Notes: generated by a model not told the origin, from the sequence alone. DNA of 64,000 bases from Paenibacillus sp. USDA918EY (GCF_009870825.1 NZ_WTWY01000001.1:1-64000); one strand, 5' to 3'; shown: positions 1-6,673, counted from the stretch's first letter. Translations and numbers: made by a program.

Positions 1-1
1 C

Positions 2-355
2 AGCGGTAATAAGGAACGGAAACATGGGGAGAACCGGGATAGACCAGGATCACACTTCGGAGCATCTATTCCATGGGAAGGTGAAACACGGAATAAAAGG
101 TCTGTCTGGAATGTGGCCACTTCTCAATTTACCGAAGCGCACTTCGCCACATTCCCGGAAAAGCTCATTGAGCCATGCATCTTGGCGGGGGCGCCGGTCG
201 GAGGCTTGGTCCTCGATCCCTTTGGTGGATCCGGAACGACATTGAAGGTCGCCCTCGAGAATAACCGAGAATGCACCATCATTGAGATGGGAGAGAAATA
301 CGTTGAAATTGCTAAGAAACGCACTGCGGTGATTCAGCCGGTTATGAATATCTAA
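2..355 (+). CDS. DNA methyltransferase, C-terminal part (5' end outside window)
   Basis: The frame is open from the window edge; 117 codons are visible. The visible part has the hallmarks of the C-terminal half of a DNA N6-adenine or N4-cytosine methylase: FTEAHFATFP, then the AdoMet-binding loop DPFGGSGTT, then an ENNRECTIIEMGEKY-type strand. In this permuted (beta-like) class the catalytic DPPY/SPPY motif precedes the AdoMet loop, so it must lie upstream of base 1. Such enzymes are common as stand-alone methylases in the middle region of Bacillales prophages, where they modify phage DNA against host restriction. Whether the target is A or C cannot be told from this fragment. Confidence 0.82.
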   Translation, partial: SGNKERKHGENRDRPGSHFGASIPWEGETRNKRSVWNVATSQFTEAHFATFPEKLIEPCILAGAPVGGLVLDPFGGSGTTLKVALENNRECTIIEMGEKYVEIAKKRTAVIQPVMNI

Positions 356-369
356 AACAGGGACTTCAA

Positions 370-418
370 GGATAGGCATAACCCTGCCTCTGTCCTAATA
401 CAAAGGCTTAGCCTATCC
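370..418. promoter_or_regulatory. inverted repeat between methylase and next gene
   Basis: GGATAGGC at the left is the exact reverse complement of GCCTATCC at the right, 33 nt apart. The right arm belongs to a 16-bp sequence, AAGGCTTAGCCTATCC (403-418), that recurs exactly at 1128-1143. It could be a weak RNA stem or a protein site; there is no U-run, so it is not a standard terminator. Confidence 0.3.
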
Positions 419-444
419 ATGCCAATACAAAGGAGCGAATGAAA

Positions 445-741
445 ATGGAAAATGTACTTGTAGTTTGGACTAAACGAGGATCGGTAGAAGAAGCTGAAAA
501 AATCATCAAATTGGAGATTGGTCGCCAGTATGGATTTTCCGAAAGCGAATTTGATAAGACAGATAATGGTTTCTCATTTCTCTTCGACGATGAAACGAAT
601 TGTGAGGCGAGCTTTTCCTTTACTCCATGTATAGACAGAAGCTTGAAAATTAGTGTTTGTGCTACTTGGGCTTGGGATGCTATCGACTTATATCATCTGA
701 CTCAGCGGTGCTCGGACAAAATCGAAGGAATTATAAGCTAA
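445..741 (+). CDS. hypothetical phage protein, about 98 aa
   Basis: Small acidic protein with no domain I recognise. An in-frame ATG at 439 sits only 3 nt from the AAGGAG ribosome site at 430-435, while the ATG at 445 is 9 nt away, so the second start is preferred. The leader AAAGGAGCGAATGAAAATG is repeated word for word in front of the zinc-ribbon gene downstream, suggesting that the two cassettes share an origin or were assembled by recombination at the leader. It is codirectional with the late operon. Confidence 0.55.
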   Translation: MENVLVVWTKRGSVEEAEKIIKLEIGRQYGFSESEFDKTDNGFSFLFDDETNCEASFSFTPCIDRSLKISVCATWAWDAIDLYHLTQRCSDKIEGIIS

Positions 742-806
742 TCGATAAAGACAGGCTGGGGAGAGGTTTGAATGCCTCTCCTATCAACGAAAAGGAGCGA
801 ATGAAA

Positions 807-1136
807 ATGTTCGAAACAGTTGAATGCCCATATTGTGAACACGATAACGATATGTCAGATGCACTCAGCGAAGGTGTGCCAAGCGATAATACCTTTGATC
901 ATGAGTGCGAAAAGTGCGGAAAAGAATTTGAGGTATATGTTGAGTTTGAACCATCATATAGCGCCAGTGAGATAGTGTATGTCGATTGCGAAAGATGCGG
1001 TAGTTCCACAAGAGATCCGCGTAAGAAAGGGAGCATATTCCCTTGGCCCGAAGCAGTGGAAGAAAACGTAATTTGCAAAGAATGTTTCTATAAAGCACTG
1101 AGTGAAGAATATTCAAAGACCAATGTTAAGGCTTAG
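807..1136 (+). CDS. small zinc-ribbon protein
   Basis: About 110 residues with two CxxC pairs near the N-terminus (CPYC about residue 7, CEKC about residue 32) and two more toward the C-terminus (CERC, CKEC), the layout of one or two treble-clef/zinc-ribbon folds. The frame is open further upstream, but the real start is set by AAAGGAG (791-797): ATG 801 is 3 nt away and ATG 807 is 9 nt away. Its stop codon lies inside the second copy of the AAGGCTTAGCCTATCC repeat. Function unknown; zinc ribbons of this size in phages usually bind nucleic acid or RNA polymerase, which is only inference here. Confidence 0.6.
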   Translation: MFETVECPYCEHDNDMSDALSEGVPSDNTFDHECEKCGKEFEVYVEFEPSYSASEIVYVDCERCGSSTRDPRKKGSIFPWPEAVEENVICKECFYKALSEEYSKTNVKA

Positions 1137-1143
1137 CCTATCC
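1128..1143. repeat. second copy of 16-bp repeat AAGGCTTAGCCTATCC
   Basis: Identical to 403-418. Here it overlaps the last two codons and stop of the zinc-ribbon gene and precedes the YopX-type gene; the first copy precedes the gene starting at 445. The core GGCTTAGCC is a near-palindrome. Both copies mark boundaries of small-gene cassettes. Confidence 0.6.
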
Positions 1144-1163
1144 GTACCAGGAGGGATACAAAG

Positions 1164-1559
1164 ATGCGTGAAATTAAATATCGCGGCAAGCGAATAGATA
1201 CAGGTGAATGGATCTACGGTAACTTAATTGGAACTGACGTTATTGTAGGGGATATTGTTGATTGGGATGACGAATACTTTTGCACGGAATTTTGGCACAA
1301 GGTCGATCCCGAAACGGTAGGTCAATACACCGGGATGAAGGATATTAATCAAAAGGATATCTATGAAGGTGATATAGTCCAAATCCAAGGACATCCATTC
1401 GAAGGCCCGATGCAGATAAACGGAAATTACGAAGTCGGGTACAACGATCGTATGGAGCTATGTTGTGGCAGCTTGCTTTTACATCGAGAGAGGCATTATG
1501 CCACGGTCATAGGTAACAAGTTCGAAAACCCATCTCTATTGGAGGTAACCAATGAATAA
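1164..1559 (+). CDS. YopX family phage protein
   Basis: 131 residues. The N-terminus MREIKYRGKRIDTGEWIYG, the central VGQYTGMKDINQKDIYEGD and the C-terminal VIGNKFENP are typical of the YopX family (named after the SPbeta yopX product), a beta-rich phage protein of unknown role found among middle genes of many Firmicutes prophages. AGGAGGG at 1149-1155 gives a good ribosome site. It overlaps the next gene by 8 nt through ATGAATAA, implying translational coupling. Confidence 0.85.
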   Translation: MREIKYRGKRIDTGEWIYGNLIGTDVIVGDIVDWDDEYFCTEFWHKVDPETVGQYTGMKDINQKDIYEGDIVQIQGHPFEGPMQINGNYEVGYNDRMELCCGSLLLHRERHYATVIGNKFENPSLLEVTNE

Positions 1560-1941
1560 ACAAGTAAAGCTAATAGACGCAAACAAAGTCATCGAAGATA
1601 TTGAGCGCCGAATGCACGAACTGCTGCAGGATCGTGAGGCTGATTACGATAGATTTCCAGTAATAAATGCTCTTGAAAATTTTGTTGGACGCTTGAAATC
1701 AGACATGTATGCCCCCGATCCCATTACCTTACCTCCCTTAAAACCAGGGGATAAGGTACGGCATAAAGATCATGAACAATGGGGAATTGGAAAAGTGCTT
1801 GAATTGTCAAAGAGCAAAAAATCAGCAGAGTGCCGCTTTGAATACACGACCACAGGAACTTTGGGTACATTCAGAAGATTTGAACAGGCCTTTTACCGCC
1901 TAGATAAATTAGAACTCGTGGAGGATAAAGAGGATGAATAA
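1552..1941 (+). CDS. hypothetical phage protein with SH3/KOW-like C-terminal region
   Basis: 129 residues. The N-terminal half is helical and charged (begins MNKQVKLIDANKVIEDI, an opening seen in many phage proteins of unknown function). Residues about 65-125 contain LKPGDKVRHKDHEQWGIGKV and FRRFEQAFYRLDKL, consistent with a small beta-barrel (SH3/Tudor/KOW-like) fold. It overlaps both flanking genes by the same 8-nt string ATGAATAA. No function assigned. Confidence 0.65.
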   Translation: MNKQVKLIDANKVIEDIERRMHELLQDREADYDRFPVINALENFVGRLKSDMYAPDPITLPPLKPGDKVRHKDHEQWGIGKVLELSKSKKSAECRFEYTTTGTLGTFRRFEQAFYRLDKLELVEDKEDE

Positions 1942-2080
1942 ACAAAAAGAGCGCAAAAATACATTCTTCAAGGGATATAATCCTCAGTTTTACTTTAGGA
2001 CGGAAGAAAACAATAAGACGGACAAGGAAGTGTCTCGGATTTGGACAAAGGTTTTTACCAAGAGGAATGACGTAGCATAA
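1934..2080 (+). CDS. 48-aa protein with EF-Tu domain III-like segment
   Basis: A very short gene starting in the 8-nt overlap ATGAATAA with the preceding gene, with GGAGG at 1919-1923 upstream. Residues 6-23 read ERKNTFFKGYNPQFYFRT. From memory, bacterial EF-Tu domain III has GRHTPFFKGYRPQFYFRT at the corresponding place: an ungapped match of 13 of 18 positions including the invariant PQFYFRT. The remaining basic/acidic tail is unlike EF-Tu. The operonic position, overlap and in-frame stop argue that it is translated. It may be a molecular mimic, a captured tuf fragment or coincidence; the DNA codons do not look like a recent tuf copy. Confidence 0.6.
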   Translation: MNKQKERKNTFFKGYNPQFYFRTEENNKTDKEVSRIWTKVFTKRNDVA

Positions 2081-2084
2081 AAAT

Positions 2085-2123
2085 GAATCCACCGTAGTGA
2101 TTTGGCCGTCTCTCGGTGGATTC
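2085..2123. promoter_or_regulatory. 10-bp perfect inverted repeat before ArpU-like gene
   Basis: GAATCCACCG (2085-2094) and CGGTGGATTC (2114-2123) are exact reverse complements around a 19-nt loop, in the gap between the 48-aa gene and the ArpU-like gene. No U-tract follows on the plus strand, so a regulator site or an mRNA stem is more likely than a terminator. Confidence 0.45.
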
Positions 2124-2164
2124 AAACACATGTTCCTTTCATTATTATACCAAATAATGAGGGG

Positions 2165-2566
2165 ATGAGGGGAATGTTGTTGTCAGCAGTAATGATGGGA
2201 GAGCAAGGGGAGCTCTGGCCGTCCGTAACCGAAACAGACAAGCTGAAAACTCGGAAATTACTCGAAAACTACATGAAAGACAAGCAAATGGTACTGGCAT
2301 TTTCCCGAAAATCCAATCTACCGGAGCAAATGCAGAAGGTTTACCAGGCAAAAAAAGATGAAGTCGAGATCATTGAACTAGCTTTAAACTTGATCCAAGA
2401 CGACCAAATAAAAAGGGTCATTGAGCACAGATTTTTTAAACTCAGAAGATACACAGATACCGTTATGTTTTACAGCGGCTGCATGAGCAATAGCACGGTC
2501 GATCGTTACATTGATAAGGGGATCGCAGCTATTGCCGATAGCCTTAAATTGTGGGGGATCATCTAA
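2165..2566 (+). CDS. ArpU/sigma-like late transcription regulator
   Basis: About 134 residues with a helical middle and a C-terminal helix-turn-helix-like segment (IKRVIEHRFFK, then MSNSTVDRYIDKGIAAIA), the pattern of the ArpU/RinA-like phage regulators that resemble sigma-70 region 4. These genes sit at the end of the early region and switch on packaging and structural genes, which fits the position just before the packaging module. Several starts are possible (2165, 2174, 2189); a purine-rich AATGAGGGG precedes 2165. The exact subfamily is uncertain. Confidence 0.65.
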   Translation: MRGMLLSAVMMGEQGELWPSVTETDKLKTRKLLENYMKDKQMVLAFSRKSNLPEQMQKVYQAKKDEVEIIELALNLIQDDQIKRVIEHRFFKLRRYTDTVMFYSGCMSNSTVDRYIDKGIAAIADSLKLWGII

Positions 2567-2596
2567 AAAAACTGAGGGAAAGTCGAAGGAATCATG

Positions 2597-2865
2597 ACGG
2601 CGAGCTGACGGCGGTTAAGGGATACAGTGGACTCAGGCAAGGAAATCTTGCCTGGGAAAAGTCTACTGCCCCTTATCGCTGTAGATGCTCGGCCGTGCTG
2701 TGGGTCACTGACCTTAGACGTTAATCGTCAAGGGTGCGGCGTGAGGAGGGGTTAGATGCCCCGAAGTCGCTCCGCCCGGGCGGCATATAAATACGGGCAT
2801 ATTCATGGCCTCGTGGTACAGTAGGTTCGATTCCTACAAGGCCTTAATATAAGGTTCCTACTACA
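2597..2865 (+). ncRNA. candidate structured noncoding RNA with tRNA T-arm-like hairpin
   Basis: A 300-nt gap folds extensively. A long arm is formed by 2597-2600/2693-2696, 2601-2605/2687-2691, 2608-2613/2677-2682, 2616-2621/2670-2675, 2625-2633/2660-2668 and 2634-2641/2647-2654 with loop GAAAT. Further stems are ACCTT/AAGGGT enclosing GACG-TTAAT-CGTC (2711-2735) and GGGG-TTAGATG-CCCC (2748-2762). Near the 3' end, GTAGG-TTCGATT-CCTAC (2821-2837) is a canonical 5-bp, 7-nt T-arm with the B-box GGTTCGATTCC, closed by GGCCT/AGGCC (2807-2811/2839-2843). A terminator follows at once. No tRNA 5' half or anticodon arm fits. It does not match an RNA family I can name. Confidence 0.6.
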
Positions 2866-2893
2866 ACCGTCCTTTATGGGCGGTATTTTTTTT
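2866..2893 (+). terminator. intrinsic terminator of the candidate RNA
   Basis: ACCGTCC and GGGCGGT pair over 7 bp (one G-U) around TTTAT, followed by A and eight T. It sits just before the ribosome site of the next small gene, so genes beyond it need read-through, antitermination or a new promoter. Confidence 0.8.
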
Positions 2894-2917
2894 GAAGTTG
2901 GAGGTGCTGAGTACGTT

Positions 2918-3067
2918 GTGAAACAAAAGAAACCAATGGTTAGGCAGCCGCTGAAGTGTCGGGGGTGCGTTTGGGGCAAATGGGAAGCATCTGCTCAGTA
3001 TTGCTCCAAACCAAGCAATATGTGCGCTAAAGGCTCTATGCCTAAAGTGGGTGATAAGCAGAAATGA
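2918..3067 (+). CDS. 49-aa Cys-rich phage protein
   Basis: GTG start with GGAGGTG at 2900-2906. The frame is open back to an ATG at 2876, but that lies inside the terminator stem. The protein has CRGC near residue 14 and two further Cys (YCSK, MCAK), enough for one small zinc finger. It overlaps the tyrosine recombinase gene by ATGA (3064-3067), so the two are probably co-translated. No family recognised. Confidence 0.5.
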   Translation: MKQKKPMVRQPLKCRGCVWGKWEASAQYCSKPSNMCAKGSMPKVGDKQK

Positions 3068-3615
3068 ATCTTGTGCAGCCCATTCGTGACCCGGAGCTCC
3101 TGCAGGATATTATGGATTACCTGGAAAGTACGAATTACCGAAACTTCATCATGTTCCTGATTGGCATAGATACAGGATTACGAATCAGTGACATTTTGAG
3201 GCTACGGGTCAGAGACGTAACCGGCTCACATATTTCCATACGCGAAAAAAAGACGGGCAAGCAAAAGCGAATATTGATCACTTCGGAACTGAAAGAGAAG
3301 CTTGCTCCGTATATCGAGGGGAAGCCTCCGAATGAATTCCTGATCAAAAGCAGAGAAGGGTTGAACAGACCAATCACTCGCGAGATGGCCTACAAGATTA
3401 TCCGCGAAATAGGTGATGAATTTGGGATCTCGGAGATCGGCTGCCACTCACTTCGAAAAACGTTCGGGTATATCTTCTACAACAAAACAACGAATAAGGA
3501 CATTGCTCTTCTGATGAATTACTTCAACCATTCATCACAACAGGAAACTCTTCGTTATATTGGAATGGCCCAGGATACGATGGATATGGCCCTGAAAAGA
3601 CACCGTAGAAAATAG
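3064..3615 (+). CDS. catalytic-domain-only tyrosine recombinase
   Basis: 183 residues containing all tyrosine-recombinase active-site residues: Arg40 in TGLRISD, Lys62/63 in the KKTGK beta-hairpin, His128 and Arg131 in HSLRKTFGY, His156 in NHSS and the nucleophile Tyr165 in TLRYIGM. The N-terminal arm-binding and SAM-like core-binding domains of true phage integrases are absent; family integrases are usually 350-400 residues and XerC/D about 300. Single-domain forms in this slot, between the late regulator and terminase, are frequent in Bacillales prophages and are not the element's integrase. Possible roles are dimer resolution or DNA binding. Confidence 0.85.
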   Translation: MNLVQPIRDPELLQDIMDYLESTNYRNFIMFLIGIDTGLRISDILRLRVRDVTGSHISIREKKTGKQKRILITSELKEKLAPYIEGKPPNEFLIKSREGLNRPITREMAYKIIREIGDEFGISEIGCHSLRKTFGYIFYNKTTNKDIALLMNYFNHSSQQETLRYIGMAQDTMDMALKRHRRK

Positions 3616-3639
3616 CCAGTTCCACATATCTGGCGTACG

Positions 3640-3654
3640 TGAAATTCAATTTCA
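3640..3654. promoter_or_regulatory. 15-bp palindrome TGAAATT-C-AATTTCA
   Basis: Perfect inverted repeat in the gap after the recombinase gene and upstream of a terminator-like stem; possible operator or recombinase site. Confidence 0.35.
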
Positions 3655-3665
3655 GAAAGCAAAAC

Positions 3666-3690
3666 AAGCCCATGCTACGCTTGGGTTTTT
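3666..3690 (+). terminator. weak intrinsic terminator after recombinase gene
   Basis: AAGCCCA pairs with TGGGTTT (one G-U) around a 9-nt loop and runs into five T. The stem is short, so termination may be partial. Confidence 0.5.
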
Positions 3691-3773
3691 AAGCATGTCC
3701 TGAGTTTAACAAAACCTGTAATATGAGTAATTCATTCTGCCATAAATTGGACAACCGAAAGGGGAGGTATCGG

Positions 3774-4133
3774 GTGAGTTTGCGTCCGAATAAACCGTGC
3801 AAGAAGCCTGGATGCAGAGAGCTCACGAGGGAAGGTTATTGCTCTGTTCATACGCCTCTAGCAAGAGGGTATGACCGTAACCGAGGGTCGTCTGCAAAGC
3901 GCGGGTATGGGCGATTATGGAGGCGTGAGCGTGCAGCTTTCCTGTTGGAGAACCCATTATGTGTGGCGTGCTACAGGAACGATCGGGTGACTGCATCGTC
4001 AGTAGTGGACCACATCGTACCACATAAAGGCGATCAAAAATTATTCTGGGATCGCAGTAACTGGCAGGCTTTATGCAAACCATGCCACGATGCCAAGACG
4101 GCTAGAGAGGATGGAGGTTTTGGAAATGGATGA
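3774..4133 (+). CDS. HNH homing-type endonuclease
   Basis: 119 residues from a GTG start with GGGGAGG 6 nt upstream (an ATG at 3723 is in frame but lacks a ribosome site). The fold is visible as CxxC zinc ligands (CVAC), the catalytic VVDHIVPHKGD, a central Asn (SNWQALCKPCH) and the second CxxC followed by His. HNH genes directly ahead of terS are usual in HK97-type phages with cos ends, where the nuclease works with terminase to cut DNA during packaging; the same role is inferred here. Confidence 0.88.
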   Translation: MSLRPNKPCKKPGCRELTREGYCSVHTPLARGYDRNRGSSAKRGYGRLWRRERAAFLLENPLCVACYRNDRVTASSVVDHIVPHKGDQKLFWDRSNWQALCKPCHDAKTAREDGGFGNG

Positions 4134-4302
4134 TTTCGATTGGAGTGTGTCTATGAAGATTAGCTACCTCGACCAGCTGATTAAGCTTGCGACTTGCGAT
4201 TGCTTAAACGCTTATGAGAAAGCAGCTATCTTTGAAAGAGTCGAGGTATTATGCAATTCAATCGAGAAGGAACTTGGGCTGCAGGAGGCCCCCCAGGGGT
4301 AA
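4126..4302 (+). CDS. 58-aa hypothetical phage protein
   Basis: Starts at ATG overlapping the HNH stop, with GGAGGT 7 nt upstream at 4113-4118; a longer in-frame ATG at 4090 lies deep in the HNH gene and is unlikely. Helical and acidic, with no domain recognised. Its slot between HNH and terS suggests a packaging accessory, but only position supports that. Confidence 0.5.
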   Translation: MDDFDWSVSMKISYLDQLIKLATCDCLNAYEKAAIFERVEVLCNSIEKELGLQEAPQG

Positions 4303-4356
4303 GAAAAATAAAAGCGAGTCACTGTAGACCGCGGCCCCCTCAAATGCGAAAAAAAG

Positions 4357-4377
4357 TCCCCGTGATGAAATCGGGGA
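4357..4377 (+). promoter_or_regulatory. stem-loop just upstream of the terS ribosome site
   Basis: TCCCCG and CGGGGA pair around a 9-nt loop and are followed by AAA and AGGAGGT. It may tune terS translation or be part of a packaging-site region; the cut site itself is not visible. Confidence 0.35.
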
Positions 4378-4393
4378 AAAGGAGGTCTAAAAT

Positions 4394-4879
4394 GTGGCGA
4401 ATCCAGTGATCAACTTCGATCATATGAGGGTCGGAAAAAAAGGCGGCGGGAAGAACTGGACCAAAAAAGAAGTGGCGGCCCGAGAGGAAGCTGCTAAAAA
4501 ATTTGAGAGAAAGAAGAAGCTTAAGCTTCGTATTCCTGATTGGCTGGATGATTCTGCTCGTAAAATCTGGCGGAAGACGGTCAAGGATATGGAAGAGTTT
4601 GGGGTACTGGACAAGGTTGACGAAGATGTCCTGGGCATTTATTGCGACGCCGTTTCGAAGGTCCAGGAGGCGAGCAGGCTTATTGATGAATTTGGATATA
4701 CGGAAACCAATAAATCCGGCGTGCAGGTTCCTAACGCTTACGTGCAGATGTCGCAACGATACGCGAACATCGCCCTAGCCTATTCTAACAAGCTTGGTTT
4801 AAATGCCGAGTCGCGGGCGCGCCTTGCGAAGCGACAAGCCGACGGGGGAACTGATCCGAATGCAGACCTCTTCGATTAA
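4394..4879 (+). CDS. terminase small subunit, P27 family
   Basis: 161 residues from GTG with AAGGAGGT upstream. Typical P27-family features are the basic N-terminus (GKKGGGKNWTKKE), PDWLDDSARKIWRKTVKDME, and the C-terminal NKLGLNAESRARL motif. The small subunit recognises the packaging site on phage DNA and regulates the large subunit ATPase. The large-subunit start lies inside the 3' end of this gene, so the pair are translationally coupled. Confidence 0.9.
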   Translation: MANPVINFDHMRVGKKGGGKNWTKKEVAAREEAAKKFERKKKLKLRIPDWLDDSARKIWRKTVKDMEEFGVLDKVDEDVLGIYCDAVSKVQEASRLIDEFGYTETNKSGVQVPNAYVQMSQRYANIALAYSNKLGLNAESRARLAKRQADGGTDPNADLFD

Positions 4880-6653
4880 TTGGGACGACCTCCATCCGAC
4901 ACACCGATACGCTGCCGAAATTGTTATGAGAATTCGGCCGAGCTGTGAGATGGAGCGCCTAGCTTGTCAACGACACCTGGATGACCTGCAACGTCAAGCA
5001 ACGCCTGATTTCCCTTATGTATTTGACGAAAGCCGGGCCGACCGGGTCTTCGAATGGTTCGAACGCTGTTGCCGTCATGTACGCGGCGTGTTTAGCGGGC
5101 AACTCATCGAATTATTACCCTTTCAAAAATTTGACATGGGTTGCGTTTATGGATGGGTCCATATGGAGACGGGGCAACGTCGCTTCCGTAAAGCCTTCCA
5201 TTTGCGAGCCCGTGGAAATGTAAAGTCAACTGAGATGAGCGGGCTGGCCCTGTACGGCATGTGCGCGGATTGCATCTATCCGCCAGGTCAGCCTGAGCTT
5301 CGGAAGTATGAACACAGTCCGGAGGTGGATTGTGCGGCTGTCGATAAAGGTCAGGCCAAACGTGTTTGGGGCGACGCCCGTGAAATGGGTATAAATAGTC
5401 CGGATATTTCGAAGCGCTTGCGCATTCTCAGGGGCTATATCGAGCACGCAAAACGCGGTGGGTCGCTCAAACCACTAAGTAAGGACACCAAAAATAAAGA
5501 CTCCGGCGCGCCGTGTCTCGTTGTAATCGACGAATACCACGCACACCCGACGTCCGAAATTCTAGATGTGTCCTATTCTGGATTTGGTAAACGGCTGCAG
5601 TCGCTGATGCAGATTATCAGTACCGCCGGAAAGGATGCTGAAAACAGCCCGTGTAAAAAGGAATACGATTACTTATGCAAGATGCTGCGCGGCGAAGTGC
5701 CGATGCAGGAAAGCTATTTCGCGATGATTCGGGAACTGGATCCGGACGACGATCCGCATGACCCTCAGACGTGGGTGAAAGCTAATCCGGTTCTTCAGGA
5801 AGATAACGCATATGCTCAGGAGTTGCGCCGCCAGATTCAAGTGGAGCATGACGAAGCGTTTGGGGCCGGTAATCCCGAAAAAATCCGCGAATGGTTGACC
5901 AAACGGGTGAATCAATGGCAAAAAGACAGTGAGAACAAGTACATGTCCACTAACCATATGAACAAATGGAAGTCCCTTGCCATGCCGCGAGAGGACTTTT
6001 TTGAATTGGTTAAGGGTTATCAAACGTGGAGTGGTTTGGACTTGTCAAAAACCACGGATTTAACGGCCGTTGGTTACGTGTTCCGGCTGCCGGAAGGCCG
6101 CTTTGCTGTGACTGCCCATGGATTCATGCCTTCTGAGCGCGCGAAACAACACGAACACAGCGACCGCGTACCCTATCGTCATTGGGCAAAAGAGGGATGG
6201 TGTACGCTTACCCCTGGCGAAGTCGTGGATTACAGCTTTATCCAATCCTACATGGAGAAAATGGAGCAGGATCATCAATGGTTCGTACAGGAGATTTGCT
6301 ACGACCCCTATAATGCCACTCATTTCACACAGCAGCTGGAACAGCAAGGATATGAGCGAGTGGAGATCCGTCAAGGCGTGCAGACGCTATCCGAGCCGAC
6401 AAAGTTTTTCCGTGAATTGGTGCTGAAAGGTCTTGTCGTCCATGATGGAAGCCCACTTCTGACATGGTGCCTATCAAATGCCGTTGAGATCATCGACAAT
6501 AATGGGAACATCAAACTGAGCAAAAAACACAAAGACGATAGCCAACGTATCGACCTGATCGCCGCAGTCATTAACGCGCTTGTCCGGGCTATGGTTGGCG
6601 ACGGCCGCATTGATTTGAACGCCCATATTATGGACGATGACTTCTCATTCTAA
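4860..6653 (+). CDS. terminase large subunit
   Basis: 597 residues from the ATG overlapping terS by 20 nt; an earlier in-frame ATG (4803) lies deeper in terS. The ATPase domain has a Walker A-like loop ARGNVKST at about 117-124 and Walker B LVVIDEYHAH with Asp224-Glu225. The RNase H-like nuclease domain starts at about 390 with SGLDLSKTTD (Asp394) and continues with YDPYN (Asp482). It is the packaging motor and headful or cos nuclease. The Val in place of Gly/Ala before the P-loop Lys is unusual. Length is normal for the HK97-type Terminase_1 family. Confidence 0.93.
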   Translation: MQTSSINWDDLHPTHRYAAEIVMRIRPSCEMERLACQRHLDDLQRQATPDFPYVFDESRADRVFEWFERCCRHVRGVFSGQLIELLPFQKFDMGCVYGWVHMETGQRRFRKAFHLRARGNVKSTEMSGLALYGMCADCIYPPGQPELRKYEHSPEVDCAAVDKGQAKRVWGDAREMGINSPDISKRLRILRGYIEHAKRGGSLKPLSKDTKNKDSGAPCLVVIDEYHAHPTSEILDVSYSGFGKRLQSLMQIISTAGKDAENSPCKKEYDYLCKMLRGEVPMQESYFAMIRELDPDDDPHDPQTWVKANPVLQEDNAYAQELRRQIQVEHDEAFGAGNPEKIREWLTKRVNQWQKDSENKYMSTNHMNKWKSLAMPREDFFELVKGYQTWSGLDLSKTTDLTAVGYVFRLPEGRFAVTAHGFMPSERAKQHEHSDRVPYRHWAKEGWCTLTPGEVVDYSFIQSYMEKMEQDHQWFVQEICYDPYNATHFTQQLEQQGYERVEIRQGVQTLSEPTKFFRELVLKGLVVHDGSPLLTWCLSNAVEIIDNNGNIKLSKKHKDDSQRIDLIAAVINALVRAMVGDGRIDLNAHIMDDDFSF

Positions 6654-6673
6654 CGGAAGGGGGTGATAAACCT

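Noticed and set aside
2807-2843. Complete tRNA gene
   Set aside because: Only the T-arm and a 5-bp closing stem are present; no anticodon arm, D-arm or 7-bp acceptor fits, and an extra A separates T-stem and closing stem.
2597-2893. Retron or group I/II intron
   Set aside because: No reverse transcriptase or intron-encoded protein nearby, no group II domain V sequence, and no recognisable group I core; the HNH gene downstream is the packaging type with its own start.
3064-3615. Prophage integrase
   Set aside because: Lacks the N-terminal DNA-binding domains and is placed by the packaging genes, far from the attachment end; the true integrase should be left of the window.
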